Counted from the stretch's first letter, positions 1 through 7,155 are shown. The stretch is 64,000 nt of DNA from an uncultured Bacteroides sp. (GCF_963666545.1 NZ_OY762899.1:4381688-4445687), one strand, 5' to 3'. Numbers and translations: made by a program. The notes: a model not told the origin generated them from the letters alone.

Positions 1-52
1 CTTGATCGTTGATATGATCGCAGTACAAATCACTGATATGCTAGCATTATGA
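1..52 (+). CDS. mlaE: MlaE-like permease, C-terminal end only
   Basis: Only the last 16 codons are in the window; the frame starting at base 2 reads LIVDMIAVQITDMLAL and then stops. The short hydrophobic tail fits the end of an MlaE-type inner-membrane permease. The stop codon overlaps the start of the downstream ATPase as ATGA, the usual arrangement of mlaE-mlaF-mlaD operons, in which the permease forms the membrane core of the lipid transporter. The identification rests mainly on this context, since too little sequence is present to recognise the family. Confidence 0.6.
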   Translation, partial: LIVDMIAVQITDMLAL

Positions 53-831
53 AAACAGAACAAACAGATGTGTTATTGCAAGATTCGCCCGGAGTTGAAT
101 CTAAAGATGTGGTTGTAGAAATTACAAATCTGACAAAGTCATTCGGACCACTTGAAGTACTTAAAGACTTCTCTTTGAACCTATATGAGGGCGAAAACTT
201 AGTAGTGTTAGGCAAGTCGGGAAGTGGAAAATCAGTACTAATAAAATGTATAGTTGGTCTGCTCAGGGCAGATGGGGGAACAATTAAAGTGTTTGATCGT
301 GATGTAACCGCATTATCTGACCGAGAGATGGACGAAGTGCGTCAAGACATCGGCTTTCTATTTCAGAGTGGAGCATTGTACGACTCCATGACTGTGAAGG
401 AGAATTTGGAGTTTCCATTGCGGAGAATTAGAGGACACCTTAAGCAAAAAGAGATTGATGCTAAAATTGAGGAGGTGTTGGATAATGTTGGTCTGTTGAG
501 TGCCTTGAATAAAATGCCTGCGCAATTATCAGGTGGGATGCGGAAACGAATAAGTCTGGCACGAACCATTGTCGTTGATCCTAAAATCATTTTATATGAT
601 GAACCCACAACAGGTCTGGACCCGGTAACATCTGATGAGATAAGTCTATTAATTAATGATGTTCAGAAGAAATATAAAGCATCATCAATAATTATCACTC
701 ATGATATAGAATGTGCTCGTATGACAGCCAACAGGCTTATTATGTTGCAAGATGGCAAGTCATATAAAGAAGGTACTCTAGCTCAATTTGAGAAGTCGAC
801 CGATAGCACTATTAAATTATTCTTCAAATAA
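49..831 (+). CDS. mlaF: MlaF-like ABC transporter ATP-binding protein
   Basis: This is a cytoplasmic ATPase of 260 residues that would power an MCE/Mla lipid transporter, which moves phospholipids between the outer and inner membranes. The ABC motifs are complete: Walker A GKSGSGKS (about 55-62), signature LSGGM (about 159-163), Walker B IILYDEP (about 179-185) and the switch histidine at about 217 (THD). The length fits MlaF. Its ATG overlaps the stop of the permease upstream by 4 bp, and the MCE-domain protein starts 8 bp downstream, so the three genes are probably one translationally coupled unit. The roughly 20 residues before the ABC domain are not part of the conserved fold. The family assignment is strong; the exact lipid cargo is inferred from the family. 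Confidence 0.88.
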   Translation: MKTEQTDVLLQDSPGVESKDVVVEITNLTKSFGPLEVLKDFSLNLYEGENLVVLGKSGSGKSVLIKCIVGLLRADGGTIKVFDRDVTALSDREMDEVRQDIGFLFQSGALYDSMTVKENLEFPLRRIRGHLKQKEIDAKIEEVLDNVGLLSALNKMPAQLSGGMRKRISLARTIVVDPKIILYDEPTTGLDPVTSDEISLLINDVQKKYKASSIIITHDIECARMTANRLIMLQDGKSYKEGTLAQFEKSTDSTIKLFFK

Positions 832-839
832 ATAACAGA

Positions 840-1631
840 ATGGATATGCATACTCAAAAATTTAAAATTCGTTTAGGACTCTTTGTTGCCGGAGGTTTGA
901 CACTGTTTGTACTCGCCATATTTATTATTGGTAAGCAAAAGAATTTGTTTAATCCGGTCTTTCAACTTTCTTCCAACTTTTATAATGTTGGTGGACTTCA
1001 GGTAGGAAATAATGTCCGTTTTTCCGGTATAAATGTTGGCACAGTAGACAATATACAAATCGTTAATGACTCAACGGTGCGAGTGAGTATGTTTGTTAAG
1101 AAGGACGTATGGCAGTTTATCAAATCAGATTGTAAAGTTGCTATTGGCTCTGAAGGTATTATTGGTGATAAAATGGTCAATATATTGCAAGGAACATCTG
1201 AAGCTCCTTTGGCTCGTGAAGGTCAATTACTCGAATCTAATGAGCCCGTGGAAACAGATGCTATCATCGCCAGTTTGAGTGTTACTGCGAGCAATGCAGA
1301 AGTTGTTACCCAGCAATTGGCTGAGATAATGATAAAAATAAATGGAGGAGAAGGGACTCTTGGACGGTTGATTCAGGATACCGCACTTGCTGAAAATCTG
1401 AGTCGAACCGTTGTAAATCTTAGGAGGGGCTCCAAGAGCTTAGATGAAAACATGACGGCTGCAAAACATAATTTCTTATTAAAAGGATATTTTAATAAGA
1501 AAGAAAAGGCAGCAGAGAAAAAGAAAAAAGACGCAAAGGAAGCAGTTGAGAAAGCAGCTGAGAAGAAGGCAAAAGCAGTTAAAAAAGCAGCAGAGAAGAG
1601 AGAGAAAGAAATGAAGAAGAATAAGGACTAA
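840..1631 (+). CDS. mlaD: MlaD-like MCE-domain lipid transport protein with charged tail
   Basis: The protein has 263 residues. An N-terminal membrane anchor (about 14-29, rich in Leu, Val, Phe and Ile) is followed by one MCE domain (about 38-118, with the typical GLQVGNNVRFSGINVGTV stretch). Members of this family form hexameric rings on the periplasmic face of the permease and carry lipids. The last roughly 45 residues are an Ala/Lys/Glu-rich helix made of repeated AEKK-like units, unusual for the family and strongly basic overall. It is the last gene of the mla unit and is followed by a long inverted repeat that looks like a terminator. The family call is firm; the role of the tail is unknown. 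Confidence 0.85.
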   Translation: MDMHTQKFKIRLGLFVAGGLTLFVLAIFIIGKQKNLFNPVFQLSSNFYNVGGLQVGNNVRFSGINVGTVDNIQIVNDSTVRVSMFVKKDVWQFIKSDCKVAIGSEGIIGDKMVNILQGTSEAPLAREGQLLESNEPVETDAIIASLSVTASNAEVVTQQLAEIMIKINGGEGTLGRLIQDTALAENLSRTVVNLRRGSKSLDENMTAAKHNFLLKGYFNKKEKAAEKKKKDAKEAVEKAAEKKAKAVKKAAEKREKEMKKNKD

Positions 1632-1686
1632 CACTTCTTTGAATGATTCTTGAATAAACGATATTTCAATTATTTATAGCAAGTAT

Positions 1687-1728
1687 AAAGGATTTAATTA
1701 TGAACATTAGTTCATAATTAAATCCTTT
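1687..1728 (+). terminator. Perfect 19-bp inverted repeat, terminator and possible operator
   Basis: The arms AAAGGATTTAATTATGAAC and its exact reverse complement flank a 4-nt loop (ATTA) and are followed by a T run. The hairpin would terminate the mla operon. It also reaches into the -33 region of the promoter for the DUF134 gene, so it could also be bound by a regulator. The stem is AT-rich. Confidence 0.7.
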
Positions 1729-1732
1729 TTTG

Positions 1733-1740
1733 TAGCTTTG
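1733..1740 (+). promoter_or_regulatory. -7 box of the DUF134 operon
   Basis: TAGCTTTG matches the Bacteroides -7 consensus TAnnTTTG and lies 16 nt before the ATG at 1757. The -33 region falls in the right arm of the hairpin at 1687-1728. Confidence 0.6.
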
Positions 1741-1756
1741 CAGAAACATTAGCAAC

Positions 1757-2152
1757 ATGGCACGTACAAAGAAAAACCGGCTTATACAGATGGCTCCTCA
1801 TTTTAATGGGTTTAAGCCGCAAGGATTGCAGCATAAACAGAGTGCAGAAGTCTTGATTAATTTTGAAGAGTACGAAGCATTAAAACTTTGCGACTATGAA
1901 TTACTTACGCAAGCAGAGGCGGCAGATTTAATGCTTGTTTCCCGACCCACATTTACACGAATCTATGAAAGTGTACGTCGAAAAATAGCAAAGGCTTTTA
2001 TAGAAGGTGCTTCTATTGTTTTTGAGGGAGGAAATGTAGATGTGGTTCACTGGTATAGATGTGCAAAATGCGAGATCGTATTTACTTTGGTAGATGATTC
2101 TGCTCAATGTTGCCCGCTGTGCAAAAGTCTCGAGATAAAATTAAATAATTAG
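1757..2152 (+). CDS. DUF134-family DNA-binding protein
   Basis: This 131-residue protein belongs to the DUF134 family of small predicted DNA-binding proteins. The central part (about 35-85, containing EEYEALKLCDYELLTQAEAA and SRPTFTRIYESVRRK) reads as a sigma-70-region-4-like helix-turn-helix. The C-terminus carries two CxxC-type pairs (CAKC and CCPLC), likely a zinc knuckle. It is the first gene of a three-gene unit with two NifX/NafY-like proteins, and DUF134 genes are commonly found beside such proteins. It may regulate this operon, possibly through the perfect inverted repeat just upstream; that is inference. Confidence 0.8.
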   Translation: MARTKKNRLIQMAPHFNGFKPQGLQHKQSAEVLINFEEYEALKLCDYELLTQAEAADLMLVSRPTFTRIYESVRRKIAKAFIEGASIVFEGGNVDVVHWYRCAKCEIVFTLVDDSAQCCPLCKSLEIKLNN

Positions 2153-2156
2153 CACG

Positions 2157-2474
2157 ATGGTTATCGCTATTTCCACAGATAATAATAATGTGAAAGCACC
2201 TGTTGCTTCTCATTTTGGCCGATGCAAATGGTTTTGCTTGTTTGATACAGAGAAAAAAGAATGCCGCTTTGTTGAGAATATGTTTTTAGCTCAATCCGAA
2301 CAAGCGGGCTCTGATGTCGCAGACTTTTTGATGAAACAAGGCGTTGGGATTGTTATAGCGGGTCGTTTTGGTTCAAAAGTAATAAATCTCTTTATGAAGC
2401 ATAATATCCAGATGGTTATTCCGGAATCTGTTAAAACACTAACGAAGATTATTAATCAATTAAATATAGAATAA
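2157..2474 (+). CDS. NifX/NafY-like (dinitrogenase Fe-Mo cofactor) family protein
   Basis: A 105-residue single-domain protein of the dinitrogenase iron-molybdenum cofactor biosynthesis family (RNase H-like fold). It begins MVIAISTDNNNVKAPVASHFG; the SHFGRC segment corresponds to the family's conserved cofactor-contacting region. It starts 4 bp after the DUF134 stop and ends 1 bp before the next paralogue, so the three genes form an operon. No nitrogenase genes are near. In non-fixing bacteria these proteins are thought to bind or sense metal clusters, but the function is not established. Confidence 0.8.
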   Translation: MVIAISTDNNNVKAPVASHFGRCKWFCLFDTEKKECRFVENMFLAQSEQAGSDVADFLMKQGVGIVIAGRFGSKVINLFMKHNIQMVIPESVKTLTKIINQLNIE

Positions 2475-2475
2475 A

Positions 2476-2850
2476 ATGAAAATTGCTGTACCTACAAGAG
2501 CGCATGCTGTTGATGACCACTTTGGTCATTGCGAAGCCTATTCTGTTTTCACAATAGGCGAGAATAAAGTGATCGAGAAAATGGAAATTTTACCTTCTCC
2601 TCAAGGTTGTGGATGCAAAAGTAATATCGCATCGGTTTTGCAAGAACAAGGAGTAGATGTAATGCTTGCCGGTAGTATGGGAGACGGGGCGCTGAATGTC
2701 TTGACCAATCATGGCATAAAGGTTTATAGAGGATGTACCGGAAATGTTGCAGAACTTGTGAATCAATTTTTAGTTACCGGACTGAAGGATTCAGGAGAGA
2801 GTTGTCATCATCATGATGATGCAGATGGCGAACATCAATGCCATTCTTAG
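2476..2850 (+). CDS. NifX/NafY-like family protein with His-rich tail
   Basis: A second paralogue of the Fe-Mo-cofactor-binding family (124 residues), with DDHFGHCEAYSVF near the N-terminus and PQGCGCKSN in the middle. Unlike its neighbour it has a C-terminal tail rich in His, Asp and Cys (SCHHHDDADGEHQCHS), which looks able to bind transition metals. It is the last gene of the DUF134 unit. The pairing of a plain and a metal-tail version suggests a metal-cluster carrier or sensor pair; this is inference from composition and context. Confidence 0.8.
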   Translation: MKIAVPTRAHAVDDHFGHCEAYSVFTIGENKVIEKMEILPSPQGCGCKSNIASVLQEQGVDVMLAGSMGDGALNVLTNHGIKVYRGCTGNVAELVNQFLVTGLKDSGESCHHHDDADGEHQCHS

Positions 2851-2919
2851 TGGGTTATGATTGTTTCTATATAACGACTTAATGCAAGCAGAAATACATT
2901 TTATTTGGAATGGATATTA

Positions 2920-2927
2920 TATCTTTG
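2920..2927 (+). promoter_or_regulatory. -7 box of the GH2 gene
   Basis: TATCTTTG lies 19 nt before the ATG at 2947. Because this box lies downstream of the other in-frame ATG at 2905, it supports 2947 as the true start. Confidence 0.6.
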
Positions 2928-2946
2928 TTCCCAAACAATTGTATTT

Positions 2947-5364
2947 ATGAAGAAAGTCTTATATTTTATTGCCTTATTTATAGTGGTTGTTTTTGCTGGC
3001 GTACCTGCGAAGGCGCAAGTCTCGTTTGGTGATGCTAAAAGGTTTAATGACCCATGGCTGTTTAGCTTAACCGATGATTCAACGTTTGTTCAATCCTCTT
3101 TTGATGATAGTCAATGGCGAAAGCTGACGTTGCCACACGATTGGTCTATTGAAGGACAACTATCTCCCTCTTTGGCTAGCTGTACCGGTTATCTGCCGGG
3201 AGGAATAGCCTGGTATCGCAAACATTTCAATATAACGGATAAAGCTGCACGTCATTATATTTACTTTGAAGGGATATATAATCGCAGTGAAGTTTATTTG
3301 AACGGACACCTTTTAGGCAAACGTCCCAATGGATATATTTCTTTCTTATACGACATGACATCCTATCTGAAAGAGGGGGATAATGTATTATCCGTTCGGG
3401 TCGATCATAGCCGTTATGCAGACTCGCGTTGGTACACCGGATCGGGTATTTATCGTGATGTATGGATGATTGCTGCTCCGAATACGCACTTTGCTCAGTG
3501 GGGAGTTGCCTGGCATGCAACTTCTTTGACTGATAAGATGGCTACGATTGCTGTAGATATGGATATAGAGAAACATGTAGATGCTGCCGGTAAACTGGAA
3601 TTGCAAGCCACACTCTTTGATGCCGAAGGAAAACAAGTAGCTAAACGAAGCGTCCGTGTTTCTGACGGGAAAAAAGGAACAACCAAAGAAACACTTTCAC
3701 TGAAGTTGTTGAAACCGCAGCGTTGGGATTTGGACTCTCCCTATCTTTATACATTGAAAACAGAATTGTTAAGCAATGGCAAGCGTATTGATGGTAGTGA
3801 GACAAAAGTGGGCTTACGCACTCTGAAGTTTGATGCAAATAAAGGTTTTGCGCTGAATGGCGAATGGATGAAAGTAAAAGGCGTGTGTTTGCATCATGAT
3901 GCCGGTGTACTTGGTGCGGTAGTGCCTCGTGACGTGTGGAAACGTCGTTTGAAAAATCTCAAAGAGATAGGGGTGAATGCTATCCGCATGAGCCACAATC
4001 CTCAAGCTCCGGTTGTTTATGATCTTTGCGACCAGTTGGGATTACTTGTTATGGATGAGGCTTCTGATGAGTGGGAATTCCCCAAACGTAAGTGGATAAA
4101 AGGTTGGAATGTAGGCGAACCCGGTTTTGAGGGCTCTTTTGATTTCTTTGAGGAGTGGATAGAGCGAGATGTGACTGATATGGTACGTAGAGACCGTAAT
4201 CATCCATGTATCTTTTTATGGAGCATAGGTAACGAGGTGGATTATCCGAATGATCCTTATTCTCATCCTATTTTGAATGGTTCCACTATCAGTCAACCTA
4301 TGTTTGGTGGATATAATCCCGATGCTCCGAATGCAAAAAGAATAGGAACTATTGCTAAGCGATTGGCAGCTTGTGTGCGTGCCGTCGACACTTCACGAGC
4401 TGTAACCGGAGCACTTGCCGGTGTTGTCATGTCTAATCAGACTGAATACCCTCAGGCAATAGATGTTGTGGGATATAATTATACGGAGGATCGCTACGAT
4501 TTAGATCATGCAACTTATCCTAACCGCGTCATCTATGGCAGTGAGACCCGTTCTGACTATGATGCTTGGTGCTCTGTACGTGATAAAGAATTCATCTTCG
4601 GTCAATTCATCTGGACGGGTACAGATTATCTTGGTGAATCAGGTCGTTGGCCTTCTCGTGGACTTTATACGGGGTTACTTGATTTGGGCAGTTTCACCAA
4701 ACCTCGCGGGTATTTCCGTGCTTCATTGTGGAGTGACAATCCGGTTACTTACATAGGAACGTATCCTAAACACAATAATCTATCTATTGATGCTTGGGAT
4801 AGCTGGAACTATGAAGCAGGTCAAGAAATTCGCGTAGTATGCTATACCAATGCTCCCCAAGCTCGCCTATTGTTGGATGGGAAAGTAGTGGGAGAGATGA
4901 AGCCTTATGATATGAAGACCGGAATAATCTATTGGGATATTCCTTATCAGCCTGGAGAGTTGAAAGCAGAAGGTTGCAATAAAGAAGGTAAAGCTTTGTT
5001 CAGCTATTCGATAAAAACATCCGGACGTCCGTATGCATTAAAAGTGAGTGCTGATCGTCAGATACTTTCCGCTGAAGGCTCTACTGCTCATATTACTATA
5101 GAAGTGGTTGATGAGAATGGTATCGTAGTGAAACTTGCCGACAACAATATTACATGCGAGATCGAAGGCCCTGCTCGTCTTTTAGGGCTTGAAGGCTCTG
5201 ACAATTATGATATGGGCGATTATACCGACCACCGTCAACGTGTTTTCCGCGGTCGTTTGCTGGCTTATGTACAAACTATTGGAAAGGAAGGACAAGTGCG
5301 GGTTAAGTTTTCGTCACCATTATTGCAAGGAACTGAAACCGTTTTACAAGTTGAGAATAAGTAA
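2947..5364 (+). CDS. Secreted glycoside hydrolase family 2 (beta-galactosidase-like)
   Basis: An 805-residue retaining glycosidase. A cleavable signal peptide (MKKVLYFIALFIVVVFAGVPAKAQ) sends it to the periplasm or beyond. The GH2 order is clear: sugar-binding jelly roll (about 30-180, with LPHDWSIEG), immunoglobulin-like domain, TIM barrel (about 300-590), then C-terminal domains. The acid/base is Glu 430 in SIGNEV and the nucleophile is probably Glu 533 in YGSET. The start at 2947 is preferred over 2905 because it gives a signal peptide and follows the -7 box. It stands alone with no susC/susD pair beside it. The exact substrate cannot be read from the sequence; beta-galactosidase is the usual family label. 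Confidence 0.88.
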   Translation: MKKVLYFIALFIVVVFAGVPAKAQVSFGDAKRFNDPWLFSLTDDSTFVQSSFDDSQWRKLTLPHDWSIEGQLSPSLASCTGYLPGGIAWYRKHFNITDKAARHYIYFEGIYNRSEVYLNGHLLGKRPNGYISFLYDMTSYLKEGDNVLSVRVDHSRYADSRWYTGSGIYRDVWMIAAPNTHFAQWGVAWHATSLTDKMATIAVDMDIEKHVDAAGKLELQATLFDAEGKQVAKRSVRVSDGKKGTTKETLSLKLLKPQRWDLDSPYLYTLKTELLSNGKRIDGSETKVGLRTLKFDANKGFALNGEWMKVKGVCLHHDAGVLGAVVPRDVWKRRLKNLKEIGVNAIRMSHNPQAPVVYDLCDQLGLLVMDEASDEWEFPKRKWIKGWNVGEPGFEGSFDFFEEWIERDVTDMVRRDRNHPCIFLWSIGNEVDYPNDPYSHPILNGSTISQPMFGGYNPDAPNAKRIGTIAKRLAACVRAVDTSRAVTGALAGVVMSNQTEYPQAIDVVGYNYTEDRYDLDHATYPNRVIYGSETRSDYDAWCSVRDKEFIFGQFIWTGTDYLGESGRWPSRGLYTGLLDLGSFTKPRGYFRASLWSDNPVTYIGTYPKHNNLSIDAWDSWNYEAGQEIRVVCYTNAPQARLLLDGKVVGEMKPYDMKTGIIYWDIPYQPGELKAEGCNKEGKALFSYSIKTSGRPYALKVSADRQILSAEGSTAHITIEVVDENGIVVKLADNNITCEIEGPARLLGLEGSDNYDMGDYTDHRQRVFRGRLLAYVQTIGKEGQVRVKFSSPLLQGTETVLQVENK

Positions 5365-5430
5365 TAATGGATACAATTGTCTATTAAAACTTAGAATTAG
5401 AAAAGGCGCTAACGTATGCTTTTAGGTTTA

Positions 5431-5500
5431 GTTATTAATGTTTTATCAGTGAACGATGTTAAGAAAAAGGCTTGGGGATTATCTCCAAGCATTTTTCTTA
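5431..5500 (+). repeat. Left copy of a direct repeat resembling the tRNA-Lys terminator region
   Basis: This stretch (starting GTTATT, containing AAAAAGGCTT and TTATCTCCAAGC, ending in a T run) is an imperfect direct repeat of 6939-7003, the region just downstream of tRNA-Lys. The two copies bracket the helicase scrap and the XRE-DUF3990-DUF3791 cassette. This looks like a duplicated attachment-like sequence, but no integrase is present and the copies are diverged. Confidence 0.5.
5465..5497 (+). terminator. Terminator hairpin after the GH2 gene
   Basis: A-rich lead, stem GCTTGG / CCAAGC with a short loop, then ATTTTTC. It lies about 100 bp after the GH2 stop and closely resembles the tRNA-Lys terminator at 6962-7000. 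Confidence 0.65.
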
Positions 5501-5688
5501 GAGTAGCAGATGATAAGAATTATCATTCAGAGATTGAGAGAAATATGCTTTATGTGGCTGTGACAAGAGCTATGCACCGTTTGAGTTTGATGTATTGCGG
5601 AGATTTGACTCAGTTTGTTGTTAGTTACCCAAATTATTCAGTTATTTTTCCCATCTTCAATTCTGTTTTAAGAATCTCGTATAAGTAG
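5500..5688 (+). pseudogene. C-terminal fragment of a UvrD/PcrA-type helicase
   Basis: The reading frame contains EIERNMLYVAVTRAMHRLSL, a clear match to motif VI of superfamily 1 helicases of the UvrD/RecD2 type (usual form E-ERRLLYVAxTRAK). Nothing before it in this frame or nearby encodes the rest of a helicase: the frame upstream runs through a terminator hairpin. It is therefore a remnant rather than a working gene. It overlaps the 3' end of the DUF3791 gene on the other strand. It lies inside the segment bounded by the tRNA-Lys-terminator-like repeats, so it may be what is left of a lost mobile element. Confidence 0.7.
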
Positions 5689-5858
5689 GCTGAACTCTCA
5701 ATATATAGTCCGGTAGACTCATCCGAGAGCTTTTCAAATGTTTCCGAATTATGGAATAGACTTATTGCCGTAGGGAGATCCATATCATTTTCCTGCATCA
5801 GGTAGGCAACGATATCCTTGGTAATTCCCTCTATAAGATATTGCACTTTCTTGTTCAT
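5634..5858 (-). CDS. DUF3791-family small protein
   Basis: A 74-residue acidic helical protein with the features of DUF3791 (KDIVAYLMQENDM, AISLFHNSETFEKLSDESTGLYIESSAY). It overlaps the DUF3990 gene by 4 bp (ATGA), so the two are probably co-translated. DUF3791 and DUF3990 genes often sit together in Bacteroidota and Firmicutes. It would be the accessory or antitoxin partner in a toxin-antitoxin-like module. That role is inferred from size, charge and pairing, and not shown by the sequence. Confidence 0.75.
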   Translation of the reverse strand: MNKKVQYLIEGITKDIVAYLMQENDMDLPTAISLFHNSETFEKLSDESTGLYIESSAYLYEILKTELKMGKITE

Positions 5859-6331
5859 AGTTTTTTCAGATATGCAGTCGCTTTCTGCGTGTGAAAGAAA
5901 TACTGAGATGATATTTTCTTGTACTTGAGTCCGTTTACCAACATAGCCAAATCAATAATACCATCCTCGAAATTACGAAATAGCGTAGCAATAGTATCAT
6001 CAGCTACCGGACCAATAACAATGTCGTATTCATGAGTTGAATGTTTTTGTTTTTTGCTTCGATTATCCATCACAAATAATGCCCACTCCTCATTGGGTTC
6101 GTCAAAATGCTTAATCGACAGCGAAGTGTCGTTCAATGCACCTTCTTCGTCAAACTCAAAACAGGAAACGAGAGGATCTCCACCGTAAATTGATGCTGTA
6201 CGCCGAGCCATAAGTGTTGCTTGTTCCTTCATTTCTGTCAGATAGAAACCCTGTCCGAAATCCTTGTAGGGTTTGCATTTGGCAAAGTCGATGACTTTGA
6301 TGTCCGTATTTGATCCGTGATATAACCTCAT
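5855..6331 (-). CDS. DUF3990 protein, ADP-ribosyltransferase-like candidate toxin
   Basis: A 158-residue DUF3990 protein. The N-terminus LYHGSN (His 5) and the later DFGQGFYLTE (Tyr 30) resemble the histidine and tyrosine NAD-contact motifs of ADP-ribosyltransferase folds; an obvious catalytic glutamate was not pinned down. It is the middle gene of a three-gene leftward operon, with 4-bp overlaps on both sides (XRE regulator upstream, DUF3791 downstream). This is the layout of a regulated toxin-antitoxin module. Family membership is fairly sure; toxin activity is inference. Confidence 0.75.
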   Translation of the reverse strand: MRLYHGSNTDIKVIDFAKCKPYKDFGQGFYLTEMKEQATLMARRTASIYGGDPLVSCFEFDEEGALNDTSLSIKHFDEPNEEWALFVMDNRSKKQKHSTHEYDIVIGPVADDTIATLFRNFEDGIIDLAMLVNGLKYKKISSQYFFHTQKATAYLKKL

Positions 6332-6768
6332 AATATTCCCCCTCCATTATTATAGCAAACACGAACCAAATCCTGTACACTATCATCCATAGACAGTAGA
6401 TGCTCTGCTTCGTAATGTTCGGTAAGAAAATCAAGTCCTTTGTGGCGATTCAGGTAGTTGCTTGCCTCTCGGATAGTCATATTATGTGCTTTAGCAAACT
6501 CGCTAATAATGGCAATGACGTAACCAATAATGTGTTTTTCAATATTGCGAGAGCCAACCAAGCGGATGGTTGCCGACATATTCAAAGCCTCCAATACTTT
6601 GGTTACTGTTTTTATGGTTAAGCCTTTACCGCTCTCAATTTTTGATATCTGAGCTTTGCCCACGCCGACTCTTATGCCGAGCTCCTCCTGTGTCAGACCA
6701 CGTCGGATTCTCTCTTCACAAATCAATGCTCCGATTTTATTAATGTCTACATTCATATACGCCCCCAT
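6328..6768 (-). CDS. XRE-family helix-turn-helix regulator
   Basis: A 146-residue protein with an N-terminal XRE domain (about 12-70: ICEERIRRGLTQEELGIRVG, then KAQISKIESGKGL). The C-terminal half (about 75-146) is helical and may contact the DUF3990/DUF3791 proteins. It is the first gene of the leftward cassette. Two starts are possible, at 6768 and 6756; the -7 box at 6775-6782 would leave almost no leader for the first, so the second may be used. An inverted repeat GTTTCC-N6-GGAAAC just upstream of the -7 box is a likely self-regulation site. Confidence 0.85.
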   Translation of the reverse strand: MGAYMNVDINKIGALICEERIRRGLTQEELGIRVGVGKAQISKIESGKGLTIKTVTKVLEALNMSATIRLVGSRNIEKHIIGYVIAIISEFAKAHNMTIREASNYLNRHKGLDFLTEHYEAEHLLSMDDSVQDLVRVCYNNGGGIL

Positions 6769-6774
6769 TTTCTA

Positions 6775-6807
6775 CAAAGATATATAAATGTTTCCGATTT
6801 AGGAAAC
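6775..6807 (-). promoter_or_regulatory. Promoter and operator of the XRE-DUF3990-DUF3791 operon
   Basis: On the minus strand TATCTTTG (6775-6782) fits the -7 box. Directly upstream, 6790-6807 reads GTTTCCGATTTAGGAAAC, a 6-bp inverted repeat with a 6-nt spacer lying between the -7 and -33 positions, a good place for a repressor to act. Confidence 0.55.
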
Positions 6808-6938
6808 TTGAAAGAGATAATTTTACTATAGATGGTTCAATCTGTTGTTCAAACTGGGACGAAATTTCAATAGAACATAGTAACCGCTCTGGGTGAATAT
6901 CTAATTTTAGTGGAAAAGTGGACACTTAGTCATGGGTC

Positions 6939-7003
6939 GTTATTGTTTAATGTCGTAGTAACAAAAAAAGGCTTAGAGAAATTATCTCCAAGCCTTTTTT
7001 CTT
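6939..7003 (+). repeat. Right copy of the direct repeat, at the tRNA-Lys terminator
   Basis: Partner of 5431-5500 in the same orientation. It shares GTTATT, AAAAAAGGCTT, TTATCTCCAAGC and the following T run, with scattered differences and small gaps. It is the native downstream region of tRNA-Lys. Bases 6808-6938, between the operator and this repeat, hold nothing recognisable. Confidence 0.5.
6962..7000 (-). terminator. Terminator of tRNA-Lys
   Basis: Minus strand: AAAAAAGGCTTGGAGATAA pairs with the following TCTCTAAGCC and ends in a run of T. It begins 6 nt after the tRNA 3' end. Confidence 0.8.
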
Positions 7004-7006
7004 CAG

Positions 7007-7079
7007 TGATCCGCCTGGGGCTCGAACCCAGGACCCCAACATTAAAAGTGTTGTGCTCTACCTGCTGAGCTAGCGAATC
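7007..7079 (-). tRNA. tRNA-Lys (anticodon TTT)
   Basis: The minus strand reads a complete 73-nt cloverleaf. The acceptor stem GATTCGC pairs with GCGGATC (one G-T pair), with discriminator A. The D arm is GCTCAGC-AGGTAGAGC, the anticodon loop is CTTTTAA with anticodon TTT, and the T arm is CTGGGTTCGAGCCCCAG. CCA is not encoded. It has its own promoter at 7106-7137 and terminator at 6962-7000. Confidence 0.95.
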
Positions 7080-7105
7080 AATCCTTTATTGCTGTTAAGC
7101 GGGTG

Positions 7106-7137
7106 CAAAGGTAAATCGAATTATCGGAACAGCCAAA
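7106..7137 (-). promoter_or_regulatory. Promoter of tRNA-Lys
   Basis: Minus strand TTTG (7134-7137), 20-bp spacer, TACCTTTG (7106-7113): an exact match to the Bacteroides -33/-7 promoter with the preferred spacing. Confidence 0.8.
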
Positions 7138-7155
7138 TAATTCCATCTTTTTTCT

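Noticed and set aside
2157-2850. Part of a nitrogenase gene cluster
   Set aside because: The two NifX/NafY-like proteins occur widely without nitrogenase, and no nifHDK, nifE or nifN genes are present.
2905-2946. Longer start for the GH2 gene
   Set aside because: The ATG at 2905 lies upstream of the -7 box and would bury the signal peptide.
5416-5499. N-terminal part of the helicase-like open frame
   Set aside because: This stretch is a terminator hairpin and repeat sequence that happens to stay open; only the part after it resembles helicase.
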